A DNA stretch of 64,000 nt from Amycolatopsis sp. NBC_00345 (GTDB lineage: Bacteria > Actinomycetota > Actinomycetes > Mycobacteriales > Pseudonocardiaceae). The stretch spans positions 6,510,001-6,574,000 of the forward strand of contig NZ_CP107995.1 of the NCBI RefSeq assembly GCF_036116635.1, read 5' to 3'. Each line of letters opens with the position of its first letter. Position 1 is the first letter of the stretch. A model generated the notes under the pieces. That model saw only the letters and a list, made by a program, of their open reading frames with translations. It was not told the DNA's origin and did no database searches. The translations under genes and the position numbers were made by a program. Positions 26,561 through 35,933 of the stretch are shown in pieces.

Positions 26561-28033
26561 TCAGTACCGGTAGTGCTCCGACTTGAACGGGCCCTCGACG
26601 TCCACGTCGATGTACTCCGCCTGCTCCTTGCTGAGCTTGGTCAGCTCGCCGCCGAGGGCGTCGAGGTGGATGCGGGCGACCTTCTCGTCCAGCTTCTTCG
26701 GGAGGCGGAAGACCTCCTTGTCGTACTCCTCGTGCTTGGTGAAGAGCTCGACCTGGGCGATGACCTGGTTGGAGAAGCTGTTCGACATCACGAACGACGG
26801 GTGGCCGGTCGCGTTGCCGAGGTTGAGCAGGCGGCCCTCGGACAGCACGATGATCGTGTTGCCGTTCGGGAAGACCCACTCGTCGACCTGCGGCTTGATG
26901 TTCACGCGCCGGATGCCCGGGTAGCGCTGCAGGCCGGCCATGTCCAGCTCGTTGTCGAAGTGGCCGATGTTGCCCAGGATCGCCTGGTGCTTCATCCGCG
27001 CCATGTCCTCGACCATCACCACGTTCTTGTTGCCGGTGGTGGTGATCAGGATGTCGGCCTCGCCGAGCACGTTCTCCAGCCGCTTGACCTGGTAGCCGTC
27101 CATCGCGGCCTGCAGGGCGCAGATCGGGTCGATCTCGGTGATGATCACGCGCGCGCCCTGGCCGCGCAGCGACTCCGCGGCGCCCTTGCCGACGTCGCCG
27201 TAGCCACAGACCACGGCGACCTTGCCGCCGATCAGCACGTCGGTGCCGCGGTTGATGCCGTCGATCAGGGAGTGGCGGATGCCGTAGCGGTTGTCGAACT
27301 TCGACTTGGTCACCGCGTCGTTGACGTTGATCGCCGGGAAGAGCAGCTCACCCGCGGCCGCGAGCTGGTACAGCCGCAGCACGCCGGTGGTGGTCTCCTC
27401 GGTGACCCCGCGGATCCCCGCGCCGATGGTGGTCCACTTCGAGTTGTCGGCGGCGGTGGACGCGCGCAGCACCTCCAGGAAGACCTTGAACTCGTCGGGG
27501 TCGTTGTCGTCGGTGGCCGGCACCGCGCCGGCCTTCTCGAACTCCGTGCCCTTGTGCACGAGCATGGTGGCGTCGCCGCCGTCGTCGAGGATCATGTTGG
27601 GGCCCTCGCCGTCCCAGGTGAGCATCTTCTCGGTGCACCACCAGTACTCCTCCAGCGACTCGCCCTTCCAGGCGAACACCGGCACGCCCTTGGGCTCCTC
27701 GGCGGTGCCGTGCGGGCCGAGGACGACGGCGGCGGCCGCGTGGTCCTGGGTGGAGAAGATGTTGCACGAGGCCCAGCGGACCTCGGCGCCGAGCGCGACG
27801 AGCGTCTCGATCAGCACGGCCGTCTGGACGGTCATGTGCAGCGATCCGGAGATCCGCGCGCCCCGCAGCGGGTAGACCTCGGCGTACTCCCGGCGGAACG
27901 CCATCAGGCCCGGCATCTCGTGCTCGGCCAGACGGATCTCCTTGCGGCCGAACTCGGCGGCATCGAGGTCGGCGACGGCGAACTCGATGCCGCCCCGGGT
28001 GTCGTGCCGCTTGGCAACGCTTTCGGGGGTCAT
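26561..28033 (-). CDS. ahcY: Adenosylhomocysteinase (S-adenosylhomocysteine hydrolase)
   Basis: This 490-residue enzyme splits S-adenosylhomocysteine to adenosine and homocysteine, which relieves inhibition of SAM methyltransferases. NAD-binding is shown by VVCGYGDVGKGAAESLRGQG. Substrate and catalytic segments are SLHMTVQTAVLIETLVALGA, FSTQDHAAAAV, NKNVVMVEDM and HPSFVMSNSFSNQVIAQ. It has the insert typical of the longer actinobacterial form and ends FKSEHYRY. The ATG at 28033 follows ttggagga. Mycobacteria have it next to tmk (Rv3248c); here a toxin-antitoxin pair and an HTH gene intervene. I see no SAH riboswitch in the short divergent gap. Confidence 0.97.
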   Translation of the reverse strand: MTPESVAKRHDTRGGIEFAVADLDAAEFGRKEIRLAEHEMPGLMAFRREYAEVYPLRGARISGSLHMTVQTAVLIETLVALGAEVRWASCNIFSTQDHAAAAVVLGPHGTAEEPKGVPVFAWKGESLEEYWWCTEKMLTWDGEGPNMILDDGGDATMLVHKGTEFEKAGAVPATDDNDPDEFKVFLEVLRASTAADNSKWTTIGAGIRGVTEETTTGVLRLYQLAAAGELLFPAINVNDAVTKSKFDNRYGIRHSLIDGINRGTDVLIGGKVAVVCGYGDVGKGAAESLRGQGARVIITEIDPICALQAAMDGYQVKRLENVLGEADILITTTGNKNVVMVEDMARMKHQAILGNIGHFDNELDMAGLQRYPGIRRVNIKPQVDEWVFPNGNTIIVLSEGRLLNLGNATGHPSFVMSNSFSNQVIAQVELFTKHEEYDKEVFRLPKKLDEKVARIHLDALGGELTKLSKEQAEYIDVDVEGPFKSEHYRY

Positions 28034-28119
28034 AGTGCGGTTCCTCCAAGGATTGATGGCACCTGAACAGTACCGTTGTCGGCTCGACACCCACTCGATC
28101 GGATTAGGAGACCCTTACC

Positions 28120-30402
28120 GTGCCCGCCCCACTGCCCGGCCCTGACACCCGCATCGTCGAGCTCAGGGTGGCCGGACTCGCGGGCACGCCGGGCGAAACC
28201 CTGCTCGACGCGGTCTCCACGGTGGATGTCGCCGGTGACGGGATCGGCCGGGTGGTCCGCCCGGCGGACCGGCTGCGGCGCCCGGCCCCGGGGCCGGTGG
28301 TGCCCGCACTGGGCCGGTCCATCCCGCGCACGCTCGAAGGATACCTGTGGAGCCGGATGACCTCCGGGACCGCCGCGAAGGCCACCTGGGCGCTGCTCTT
28401 CCCGTTCTCACTGGCCAACGTCGCGTTCTGGATGCTGCCGCCGGCGCAACGCGCCCGGTGGCTCGGCGGCCTGTGCCGCGGGCTGCTGCGCGTGGCGTCC
28501 GTGCTGCTCACGATGCTGCTGCTCGGCCAGATCGCGGCGACCGCGCTCGACCTGTTCGCGACGCAGTGCCTGGCGCCGGACACCGGCTGCCTGCCGTGGA
28601 TCCCTTCAGGGCTGCGGAGTTCGGCGCCGCGGCTGGCCGTCGGCGGGGTGCCGCTGCTCGTGGTCATCTTCGTCCTGCACCGGATCTCGTCGGCGAACTG
28701 GCAGGTGCACGCCCCCGAGGCACGCAAACGCTCGTCGCCGATGCAGCTGCACGCGGACCCGGAGGCCCCGGGCATGTCGGCGACGCACACCGTCGCGGCG
28801 CTCGCGTGCTTCTCGCTGCTGCTGCTCGGCGGTCCGTTCCGGGTGCCGTCCGGGACGGCCGAGCTGATCGCGTGGATCTGTGTGCTGGCGCTGGTGCTCA
28901 CGGTGATCGTCGGCGCCGGAGTCGGCAGCGACCCCGGGAAGATCGCGCGGCGCGGCCTGATCGCCTTCGCCACGTTGCTGGTCATCGTGGCCGCGGTGCT
29001 GGCCGCGCCGCTCCCGGACCGGGGCGGGCTGCCGGGCACGGACGCGACCGTCGAAGGCCTCGGCGGTGCTCTCCTCGTCGTCACGGTGCTGTTCGCGCTC
29101 GCGCTGGTGCCGGCCGCGCTGCTGGCCCGGCCGCTGTGGAAGAAGCGGCCGCGCCGGCTGCGCCCGTGGCTCGGCGGCTGGGCCGCGGCGCCGGTGCTCG
29201 CGCTCGCCGGGCTGCTGGGCGGCGGCTTCGGCGCGGGGCTGGCGGTCGCCGTCCGGCGCCTGCTCGGCACCGAAGGGCTGCGGCTGCCCACGACGTACGA
29301 CCTGATCACGGTCCTCTGGGGCGCCGGGCTCGCGCTGATCGTGGTGCTGGGCGTGGCCGGGTACGCGATCGCGGTGCCGCTGCGGAGGCGACGGCGCGGC
29401 ATCCCGGCGATCGTCGAGCTGATGGAGCACGACCTCAAGCAGGAGACCGACGCCGCCCGGGCCTGGGCGCGCTCGGCGTGGGAGCGGCGGCACCTGCACC
29501 ACCTGGCGATGATCGTGGCGCTGGCCCTGTCCGTCGGCGGCGCGGCACTGCTCGTGGTGCGGTTCGGCTTCAACACACGGCCGGACTGGTTCACGCCGGT
29601 CGCGGCGGTCGGCGTCTTCGCGCTCGGCGGCCTCGCCGCGGGCCTGGTGCGCGTCGTCTACTCCGCCGCGCGGGCGCCGGAACGCGGCCGCCACCTCGGC
29701 ACGCTGTCGGACCTCGTCTCGTTCTGGCCGCGCGCCGCTCACCCGACCGTGCCGCCGTGTTACGCGCTGAAGGTCGTGCCGGAGCTGGCCGAACGCGTCA
29801 AGGAGCACCTCGCCGAACCGGGCACGCGGGTGGTGCTGGCCGGGCTGAACCTGGGCAGCCTGCTCACCGTGCTCACGGCCGCGCGGCTGATGGCGGAGCT
29901 GCCGGAGGACGAGCGCGAGCGCGTCGGGCTGGTGACCGCGGGCTCGCCGCTGCAGTGGGGCTACCAGCGGGCGTTCCCGGCGATGCTGCCGGAGGAGTCG
30001 CTGGCCGGGCTGTTCGGCGACCTCGACGGCCGCTGGCGCGCGCTGTGCCGGGGCACGGACATCTTCGGCGGCGGCGTGACCACCTGGCGGCACAAGGTGT
30101 CCGGCCGTCACCTGATCGGCGACGGCTACCTGCCGGACGGCGGTTCGGGCCCGCTCGAGACGACGTCGGAGCCGTCCGGTGTGCTCGTGCTGGGCGGCGA
30201 CCACTGGCTGCCCGACCCCTTACGCCGGCCGGACGGCCGGACCCGCTGGGCGCCGGGCGTGCTCAAGCACGCGGACTACGTCGCCGACGCCGAGTGGGAC
30301 CACGCCGTCGCGATGGCCGCGGGCCTCGGCCGGCCCGGCGCGCGGGCGTCCCGGCTCGGCGAGCAGGGGTCGCTGTTCGGCGACCTGCCGCGGCCGCGCT
30401 GA
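28120..30402 (+). CDS. Large polytopic membrane protein with degenerate alpha/beta-hydrolase-like C-terminus
   Basis: This is a 760-residue protein. It has a soluble N-terminal region of about 90 residues, roughly ten hydrophobic segments between about residues 90 and 510 (for example VLLTMLLLGQIAATALDLFA), and a soluble C-terminal domain. That domain has VVLAGLNLGSLLTVLTAARL and LVTAGSPLQWGY, which look like the nucleophile elbow and the following strand of a lipase fold. Where Ser is expected (GxSxG) the residue is Asn (GLNLG). No family is recognised. The GTG at 28120 follows ttaggaga. It is divergent from ahcY and convergent with the LPXTG-type gene. Confidence 0.65.
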   Translation: MPAPLPGPDTRIVELRVAGLAGTPGETLLDAVSTVDVAGDGIGRVVRPADRLRRPAPGPVVPALGRSIPRTLEGYLWSRMTSGTAAKATWALLFPFSLANVAFWMLPPAQRARWLGGLCRGLLRVASVLLTMLLLGQIAATALDLFATQCLAPDTGCLPWIPSGLRSSAPRLAVGGVPLLVVIFVLHRISSANWQVHAPEARKRSSPMQLHADPEAPGMSATHTVAALACFSLLLLGGPFRVPSGTAELIAWICVLALVLTVIVGAGVGSDPGKIARRGLIAFATLLVIVAAVLAAPLPDRGGLPGTDATVEGLGGALLVVTVLFALALVPAALLARPLWKKRPRRLRPWLGGWAAAPVLALAGLLGGGFGAGLAVAVRRLLGTEGLRLPTTYDLITVLWGAGLALIVVLGVAGYAIAVPLRRRRRGIPAIVELMEHDLKQETDAARAWARSAWERRHLHHLAMIVALALSVGGAALLVVRFGFNTRPDWFTPVAAVGVFALGGLAAGLVRVVYSAARAPERGRHLGTLSDLVSFWPRAAHPTVPPCYALKVVPELAERVKEHLAEPGTRVVLAGLNLGSLLTVLTAARLMAELPEDERERVGLVTAGSPLQWGYQRAFPAMLPEESLAGLFGDLDGRWRALCRGTDIFGGGVTTWRHKVSGRHLIGDGYLPDGGSGPLETTSEPSGVLVLGGDHWLPDPLRRPDGRTRWAPGVLKHADYVADAEWDHAVAMAAGLGRPGARASRLGEQGSLFGDLPRPR

Positions 30403-30427
30403 AACCCTTGTCCCAGAACAGAAAAGA

Positions 30428-30475
30428 CTGAAGGGGACCTCCGCTCGTGGGCAAACGAGCGGAGATCCCCTTCAG
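30428..30475. terminator. Bidirectional hairpin between convergent genes
   Basis: Twenty-nt arms (30428-30447 and 30456-30475) match with one G/T exception around ctgaaggggacctccgctcg. It lies 25 bp after one stop and 20 bp before the convergent one, so it can serve both genes. Confidence 0.8.
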
Positions 30476-30495
30476 CGGGAACCCGAAAACTGACG

Positions 30496-31191
30496 TCAGT
30501 TGGTGCCGCGGCGACGCAGCTTCAGCAGCACCAGCAGGCCGCCACCGGCGATCAGCAGCAGGCCGCCGATCCAGACCAGCCACATGTTGTCGAAACCGGT
30601 GTTGGCCAGGCCGCCACCGGTGCCGCTCTCGTTACCGGCAGGCACGGCCGCCGGGGCGGTGCTGCTGCTGGTCGGCGCCGCGGTCTCGGCCGGAGCCGAA
30701 GTCGGGGCCGCAGTCGGCGTTTCGGACGGCTTCGACGGCTTGGTCGGCTCGGTCGTCGGCGCCTTCTCGGTGCCACAGGCGAACCAGTGGTCGACCTTCG
30801 GCTGGCTGTGGTCGAAGCTGAACGGCGCGATCAGGTCGTTCCAGGGCAGGTCCTTGTTCAGGCCCTTCTTGCCCGGCACGTAGACCGCGTGGCCGTCGTC
30901 GCCGCCGACGACGACGATCGCCTCGACCGTCACGCCCTCCTTGACGGCGGTGATGTTGACCGACTTGCTCTTGGGGCCACCGGTGAAGGTGAAGGCACCC
31001 TGGTCGAGCGTCTTGCCGCTGACGCCCTTGATGTCGGAGCACTTGGTGACGTCGGTGCCCGGGGTGGGGTTCGCGCGGCCGTCGCCCGACGTGCACGCGA
31101 GGGCGGACGTCGCCGACCCGAGCAGGGCGAGACCGGCCACGGCGGCGATCGTCAGGCCGGCACGAATGGGTCGTCTGGACATGGTGGGCAT
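30496..31191 (-). CDS. LPXTG-type cell-wall-anchored surface protein
   Basis: This is a 231-residue secreted protein. It has a signal peptide (LTIAAVAGLALLGSATSALA) and a mature domain with three Cys and KSVNITAVKEGVTVEAIVV. A Pro/Thr/Ser/Ala-rich wall-spanning stretch follows, and then a sorting signal: LANTG at 195-199, a hydrophobic helix and the tail KLRRRGTN. Sortase should cut at LANTG and link it to peptidoglycan. The ATG at 31191 follows aggagag with good spacing; a second ATG at 31182 is possible. The binding partner is unknown. The region upstream (31192-31528) is free of genes. Confidence 0.82.
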   Translation of the reverse strand: MPTMSRRPIRAGLTIAAVAGLALLGSATSALACTSGDGRANPTPGTDVTKCSDIKGVSGKTLDQGAFTFTGGPKSKSVNITAVKEGVTVEAIVVVGGDDGHAVYVPGKKGLNKDLPWNDLIAPFSFDHSQPKVDHWFACGTEKAPTTEPTKPSKPSETPTAAPTSAPAETAAPTSSSTAPAAVPAGNESGTGGGLANTGFDNMWLVWIGGLLLIAGGGLLVLLKLRRRGTN

Positions 31192-31528
31192 GTAGAACTC
31201 TCCTGTACCGAACGGGGGACATCGAGCAAGATCGGTGCACCCTCTGTGGATTCCCCTGCCACTCACCGCGTGAATTACACCGGAGTGATTAACCCGTCAG
31301 AGGGAGTCAAGGCTCGGAAGGTATCGCATATGGGTCATACGGTCACCCAGCGTTCGAGATGCGATCCAAAGCGAGACGCGTCAGTGATCTTCCCGTGATA
31401 AATCTGCGCTTAGGTCCCAACTCGGCCACATCGGGCAACCTCGCCGCCCCCTGGTGAATCCGCAGGTCAGGACACGAAACGGCCCGCCGCCCCCAGGGGA
31501 CGACGGGCCGTGACAAGAGTGGTTCCGG
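31192..31528. other. 337-bp gap upstream of the LPXTG gene
   Basis: It holds the terminator of the permease gene (31479-31511) and, about 80 bp before the LPXTG start, the motif gtgaattacaccggagtgat (31269-31288), which resembles a sequence before whiB2. No ORF with convincing coding features is present. Confidence 0.55.
31479..31511 (-). terminator. Terminator of the amino-acid permease gene
   Basis: Outer arms acggcccg (31479-31486) and cgggccgt (31504-31511) enclose a C/G-rich loop, 18 bp past the permease stop. Confidence 0.6.
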
Positions 31529-33088
31529 TCAGTCTTCGGAAGCCCTCGGAGCCCCCTCGGGCTCACCAGCGTGTGAGGCCGACGGCGGCTCGCCCGCGGC
31601 CTGGCGCTTGCCCAGCAGCGAATGCCGGCGGCTGTAGGCGAAGTAGATCACCACGCCCACGATCATCCACACGATGAACCGCAGCCAGGTCAGCACGGTC
31701 AGGTTCAGCATCAGCCACAGGCAGGCCACGATCGCCAGTATCGGGATCACCGGCATCCACGGCACCCGGAACGCCCGCGGCAGGTCCGGGCGCGTCCGGC
31801 GCAGCACCATCACGCCCGCCGACACCAGGATGAACGCGAACAGCGTGCCGACGTTGACCATCTCTTCCAGCTTGTCGGCCGGGAAGAACGTCGCCGCGAG
31901 GGCGACCAGGCCGCCGACCACCAGCGTCGCGCGCTTGGGCGTGCCGGTGCCGCCGGTCTTCGCCATCCCGCGCGGCATCAGGCCGTCACGCGACATCGCG
32001 AAGATGATCCGGACCTGGCCGAGCATCAGCACCATGACCACGGTGGTGAGGCCGGCCAGCGCGCCGAAGGAGATGACGTTCGCGGCCCAGTCGACGCCGT
32101 TGGCGGAGAACGCCGTGGCGAGGGTCTTGTGGCTGCCGTCGCCCGCCGAGGTCGCCAAGTCTTTGTAGGACACCATTCCCACGACCACGAGCGACACCGC
32201 GACGTACAGGATCGTGACGATCGCCAGCGAGCCGAAGATGCCGCGGGGCACGGACTTCTGCGGGTTGCGCGTCTCCTCGGCGGTGGTGGCGACGATGTCG
32301 AAGCCGATGAACGCGAAGAACACCAGCGAGGCGCCGGCCAGCAGGCCGAACACACCGAACGAGCTGCTCGCGCCGCCCGCGATGAGCGAGAACAGCGACT
32401 GGTCGACGCCGGTCTCGGAGGAGGCGGAGGCGCCCTGGCCGGGCGGGATGAACGGCGTGTAGTTCGCGCCCTTGATGTAGAAGATGCCGAGCACGATCAC
32501 GAACAGCACCACGGCGACCTTGATGCCGGTGATCACCATCGAGAACCGCGAGGACAGCTTGGTCCCGATCACCAGCAGCGTGGTCAGCACGGCGACGAGG
32601 ATGAACGCGCCCCAGTCGACGGTCACGCCGCCGAGGTCGAACGTCGTCTTGGCGCCCTTGCCGAAGAGGTAGGAGAGCACCGTCTCGAGGTAGACCGACC
32701 AGCCCTTGGCCACCGCGGCGGCGCCGACGGCGAGCTCCAGGATCAGGTCCCAGCCGATGATCCACGCCACGAACTCGCCGAACGTGGCGTAGGAGAACGT
32801 GTACGCGCTGCCCGCGACCGGAACGGTGGAGGCGAACTCGGCGTAACACAGCGCGGCGAGCGCGCAGGCGATCGCCGCGAACACGAACGCGAGCGACACC
32901 GACGGGCCCGCGTAGTCACCGGCCGTGCGCGCGGTGAGCGTGAAGATGCCCGCGCCGATGACCACCGCGACGCCGAACACGGTCAGGTCCCAGGCGCTCA
33001 GGTTTCTTCGGAGTTTGGTGTCCGGTTCATCAGTGTCCGCCATGGACTGCTCGATGGATTTCGTGCGCCACAAACCCGTCCCGGGCAA
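31529..33088 (-). CDS. Amino acid permease, APC superfamily (cationic amino acid transporter type)
   Basis: This is a 519-residue transporter with about 12 membrane helices. It has the APC signature VVIGAGIFTLTARTAGDYAGP in helix 1 (Gly-rich unwound substrate site), AEFASTVPVAGSAYTFSY in helix 3 and FFAFIGFDIVATTAEETRNP in helix 6. It resembles CAT-type importers of Arg/Lys. The start is probably the TTG at 33088, which follows an excellent aggaggt at 6-nt spacing and adds MPGTGLWRTKSIEQS before the usual N-terminus; a downstream ATG is less likely. The position near manA agrees with Rv3253c in mycobacteria. Confidence 0.9.
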   Translation of the reverse strand: MPGTGLWRTKSIEQSMADTDEPDTKLRRNLSAWDLTVFGVAVVIGAGIFTLTARTAGDYAGPSVSLAFVFAAIACALAALCYAEFASTVPVAGSAYTFSYATFGEFVAWIIGWDLILELAVGAAAVAKGWSVYLETVLSYLFGKGAKTTFDLGGVTVDWGAFILVAVLTTLLVIGTKLSSRFSMVITGIKVAVVLFVIVLGIFYIKGANYTPFIPPGQGASASSETGVDQSLFSLIAGGASSSFGVFGLLAGASLVFFAFIGFDIVATTAEETRNPQKSVPRGIFGSLAIVTILYVAVSLVVVGMVSYKDLATSAGDGSHKTLATAFSANGVDWAANVISFGALAGLTTVVMVLMLGQVRIIFAMSRDGLMPRGMAKTGGTGTPKRATLVVGGLVALAATFFPADKLEEMVNVGTLFAFILVSAGVMVLRRTRPDLPRAFRVPWMPVIPILAIVACLWLMLNLTVLTWLRFIVWMIVGVVIYFAYSRRHSLLGKRQAAGEPPSASHAGEPEGAPRASED

Positions 33089-33171
33089 CGTTGACCTCCT
33101 GCGGTGACCTGCGTGAATCGGGGTAAATCACCCTATCGCGTCAACCCCGGCGCGGCGCAGGAGAGTCACCG

Positions 33172-34086
33172 TCATGCCAGGGCGCGGTCGAGGTCCGGCT
33201 CCAGGTAGATCAGCGACGCGACGGGCACCTTCGCGCGCACGCGGGCCTCGGCGTCGTCGATGGCCTCGGCGACCTGCCCGGTGTCGAGGCCGGGCACCAG
33301 CGCCAGTTTGGCGGCCACGAGCAGCTCGTCCGGGCCGAGGTACTGGGTGCGGATGTGGATGACCCGCTCGACCTTGCCCGCGGCCAGCTCGTCGATGATC
33401 GTCGCGAGGTCGGTTTCGGTGGCGCCCTCGCCGATCAGCAGGCTCTTCATCTCGACGATCAGGATCACCGCGATGATGCCGAGCAGCACGCCGATCATCA
33501 CGGTGCCGATGCCGTCCCACACCGGGTCGCCGGTCAGCACGGACAGGCCGACCCCCAGCAGCGCGAACACCAGGCCGATCAGCGCGCCGCTGTCCTCCAG
33601 CAGCACCACCGGCAGCTCCGGCTCCTTGGCCTGGCGGATGAACCGCCACCAGCTCGCGGTGCCCTTGATCTTCCTCGACTCGCCGACCGCGGTGTAGAAG
33701 CTGTAGCCCTCCAGCCCGATCGCCACCACGAGGATGATCACCGCGACGATCGGCGAGGCCAGCGGCTCCGGCTCGATGACCTTGTGGATGCCCTCGTACA
33801 GCGCGAACGCGGAGCCGAGCGTGAACAGCATCAGCGCGACGATGAACGAGTAGAAGTACCGCTCCCGCCCGAAGCCGAACGGGTGCTCCCGCGTGGCCTG
33901 CCGCTTCGACGTCTTCTGCCCGAGCAGCAGCAGGCCCTGGTTCGACGTGTCGGCCAGCGAGTGCACCGACTCCGCCAGCATCGAGGAAGACCCCGTCACC
34001 AGGAACCCGGCGAACTTGGCCACCGCGATCCCGGCATTGGCCGCGAGCGCCGCGACGATCGCCTTCGTACCGCCACCAGCTGACAC
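33172..34086 (-). CDS. Cation diffusion facilitator family transporter
   Basis: This is a 304-residue CDF exporter for a divalent metal, driven by proton exchange. Six helices are visible. The first metal motif is H42-S-L-A-D46 (ESVHSLADTSNQ), and the second is in VVLLEDSGALIG, where the usual His is Glu; this is typical of the subgroup close to eukaryotic SLC30A9. The C-terminal cytoplasmic ferredoxin-like domain has RVIHIRTQYLGPDELLVAAK. The metal (Zn, Mn or Fe) cannot be told. The GTG at 34086 follows agggag. Confidence 0.88.
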   Translation of the reverse strand: MSAGGGTKAIVAALAANAGIAVAKFAGFLVTGSSSMLAESVHSLADTSNQGLLLLGQKTSKRQATREHPFGFGRERYFYSFIVALMLFTLGSAFALYEGIHKVIEPEPLASPIVAVIILVVAIGLEGYSFYTAVGESRKIKGTASWWRFIRQAKEPELPVVLLEDSGALIGLVFALLGVGLSVLTGDPVWDGIGTVMIGVLLGIIAVILIVEMKSLLIGEGATETDLATIIDELAAGKVERVIHIRTQYLGPDELLVAAKLALVPGLDTGQVAEAIDDAEARVRAKVPVASLIYLEPDLDRALA

Positions 34087-34201
34087 TGTCTGCTCCCTGT
34101 TTCCGCGGACGGGTTCCCACCGCGCCGGAATACCACTGCGCCGGATTCCCGAATTGCCCGATCGGAGCCTAGAGGACCAGCCGGTCCGGCCGACGGCGGA
34201 C

Positions 34202-34614
34202 TTGGGCGCCGGCCCCCGTGAGCTCCTGATCGAAGCAAGACACGCGGCCGAGCTGAGCCGGCAGGAACTGGCCGCCCGCGCACGGACGTCGCGACCGACG
34301 CTGTCCGCCTACGAGCACGGACGGAAGTCTCCGACTCTGGACACGACGGCCCGGCTGCCGGCCGAGACCGGATTCGAGCTGGCGTCCTGGGACCGACCTT
34401 CGACCCCGAGGAACTGGCCGGCCGCAAAGTCGTGGCCCTGTTCGATCGGGCCGAAGCACGAGACTTCACGGACGTGTACGCACTGACAACCAGGTACCCG
34501 AAGGACGTCCTCCTCGCCAGAGCTGCCGATCTGGACCCGGGCTTCACGTCCGCAGTGTTCAGCGAAATGCTGAACACCCTGAAGCGATTCACCGACACGG
34601 AACTGGCCGTCTGA
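34202..34614 (+). pseudogene. Collapsed XRE-antitoxin / AbiEii-type nucleotidyltransferase toxin remnant
   Basis: Two out-of-frame fragments lie end to end. The first (about 34202-34385) encodes an XRE-type helix-turn-helix, AAELSRQELAARARTSRPTL with the following YEHGRKSPTL. The second, in another frame (about 34384-34614), encodes LGPTFDPEELAGRKVVALFD, RAEARDFTDVYAL and a C-terminal end typical of the AbiEii/AbiGii toxin family. In intact type IV systems these are two genes, antitoxin then toxin. Here the antitoxin end and most of the toxin are missing, so a single internal deletion of roughly 1 kb probably fused them. Neither fragment has a good start with a Shine-Dalgarno. Confidence 0.65.
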
Positions 34615-34622
34615 AGCCGCGG

Positions 34623-35861
34623 CTACTCCTCGCAGGTACCCGCCGTCGCGCGGAACAGCTGGGCCCGAGCCCCGTCCAGGGGGCGGACTTTGACGGCCGG
34701 GTCGGCGGCCGGGAGCCAGACCGACTGGCCTCGGCGCAGCTCGATCCGCTCGCCGTCGTCGGCGGTCACCAGGAGGTCGCCGGCGGTGCAGAGCAGGATC
34801 TGCGGGCCGGCGGAGTCGACCTCGATCTCCGCGGTGTCGTCGGCGTTCCACTCCACGCGCGAGAGCTCGAACTCCGGGGCGTCCGTGTGATAAACGGCCA
34901 TCCGGTGGTCCGCGCGCTCGCCGGGCTGCACCGGCATCTCGCCGCCCCCGAAGTCGACCACGCGCAGCAGTTCGGGCACGTCCACGTGCTTCGGCGTGAG
35001 GCCGCAGCGCAGGATGTTGTCCGAGTTGGCCAGGATCTCCACGGCGGTGCCGCTGAGGTACAGGTGCAGGTTGCCGGCCGGCAGGTAGATCGCCTCGCCC
35101 GCGCGCAGCGTCAAGCGGTTCAGCAGCAGCGCGGCGAGCACGCCGGCGTCACGCGGGTGCGCCTCGCCCAGCCCCAGGATCGTGCGGCACTCAGCAGCGA
35201 ACTCGCCGTGGTCCTTGACGTGCCGGACACACGCGTCGAGCACCTCCGGCAGCAGCCCGTCCAGCGACGGCTGCGGCAGCGTGATCCACGTGGTGAACAG
35301 CGCGCGCAGACCGGACGGGTCCGGCTGCGCCTCGAGCAGGCCGGTGTACTTCCCCAGCCCCGGCGTCTCGATCGCCTTCAGCAGCTTCACGGTGCGGTCC
35401 GGGTCGCGGAACCCGGCCAGCGCGTGGAACTCCGTGAGCGCGCAGACCAGCTCCGGCTTCGCCGTCGGGTCCGGGTAGTTGCGGTTCGAGGCGTCCCGCG
35501 GGATCCCCAGCCGCTCCTCGCGCGCGTGCCCTTCGGCGGCCTGCGCGGCCGACGGGTGCGCCTGCATCGACAGCGGCTCCTCCGCCGCCAGGATCTTCAG
35601 CAGGAACGGCAGCCGGCCGCCCCAGCGTTTCGCGCAGCGTTCGCCGAGCTGGCCGACCGGATCGGCGTCGACCAGCTCCAGCAGGCTCCGTTCGGTACCG
35701 TCCGGGCCGATCACGTGGGACGGGTCGCCCGGGTGGGCGCCCATCCACAGCTCGGCCTCGGGGTGCGGCGCGGGCACCGGACGGCCCAGCAGCTCCGGGA
35801 TCGCGGTCCGCGATCCCCAGGCGTACGGCCGTACGGCGTTGCGCAACAGCTCCACTGTCAC
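34623..35861 (-). CDS. manA: Mannose-6-phosphate isomerase, class I
   Basis: This 412-residue zinc enzyme interconverts fructose-6-P and mannose-6-P, the entry to GDP-mannose. Metal ligands are visible in LSMQAHPSAAQA and AIYLPAGNLHLYLSGTAVEI, and the N-terminus VELLRNAVRPYAWGSRTAIP is standard. I chose the GTG at 35861; a GTG at 35855 (VELLRN) is about as likely, and a TTG at 35873 less so. With the TobH-like, Trm112-like and manB genes upstream it forms the conserved mannose block (Rv3255c-Rv3257c). These sugars feed mannolipids and protein glycosylation. Confidence 0.95.
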   Translation of the reverse strand: MTVELLRNAVRPYAWGSRTAIPELLGRPVPAPHPEAELWMGAHPGDPSHVIGPDGTERSLLELVDADPVGQLGERCAKRWGGRLPFLLKILAAEEPLSMQAHPSAAQAAEGHAREERLGIPRDASNRNYPDPTAKPELVCALTEFHALAGFRDPDRTVKLLKAIETPGLGKYTGLLEAQPDPSGLRALFTTWITLPQPSLDGLLPEVLDACVRHVKDHGEFAAECRTILGLGEAHPRDAGVLAALLLNRLTLRAGEAIYLPAGNLHLYLSGTAVEILANSDNILRCGLTPKHVDVPELLRVVDFGGGEMPVQPGERADHRMAVYHTDAPEFELSRVEWNADDTAEIEVDSAGPQILLCTAGDLLVTADDGERIELRRGQSVWLPAADPAVKVRPLDGARAQLFRATAGTCEE

Positions 35862-35933
35862 CTCAACTCCCAATCCTTCCCATCGGCCGAAGCCGACGTG
35901 GTGCGCCGCGGCACCGTCGCGCGCTCGCTCCCG

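Noticed and set aside
28034..28119. SAH or SAM riboswitch upstream of ahcY
   Set aside because: The divergent gap is under 90 bp and I could not draw the conserved core.
30428..30475. Insertion-sequence end
   Set aside because: No transposase or target-site duplication; its place between two stop codons fits a terminator.
33893..34200. N-terminal extension of the HTH fragment into the CDF gene
   Set aside because: The frame is antisense to a well-supported CDF gene, and the helix-turn-helix similarity begins only near 34202.
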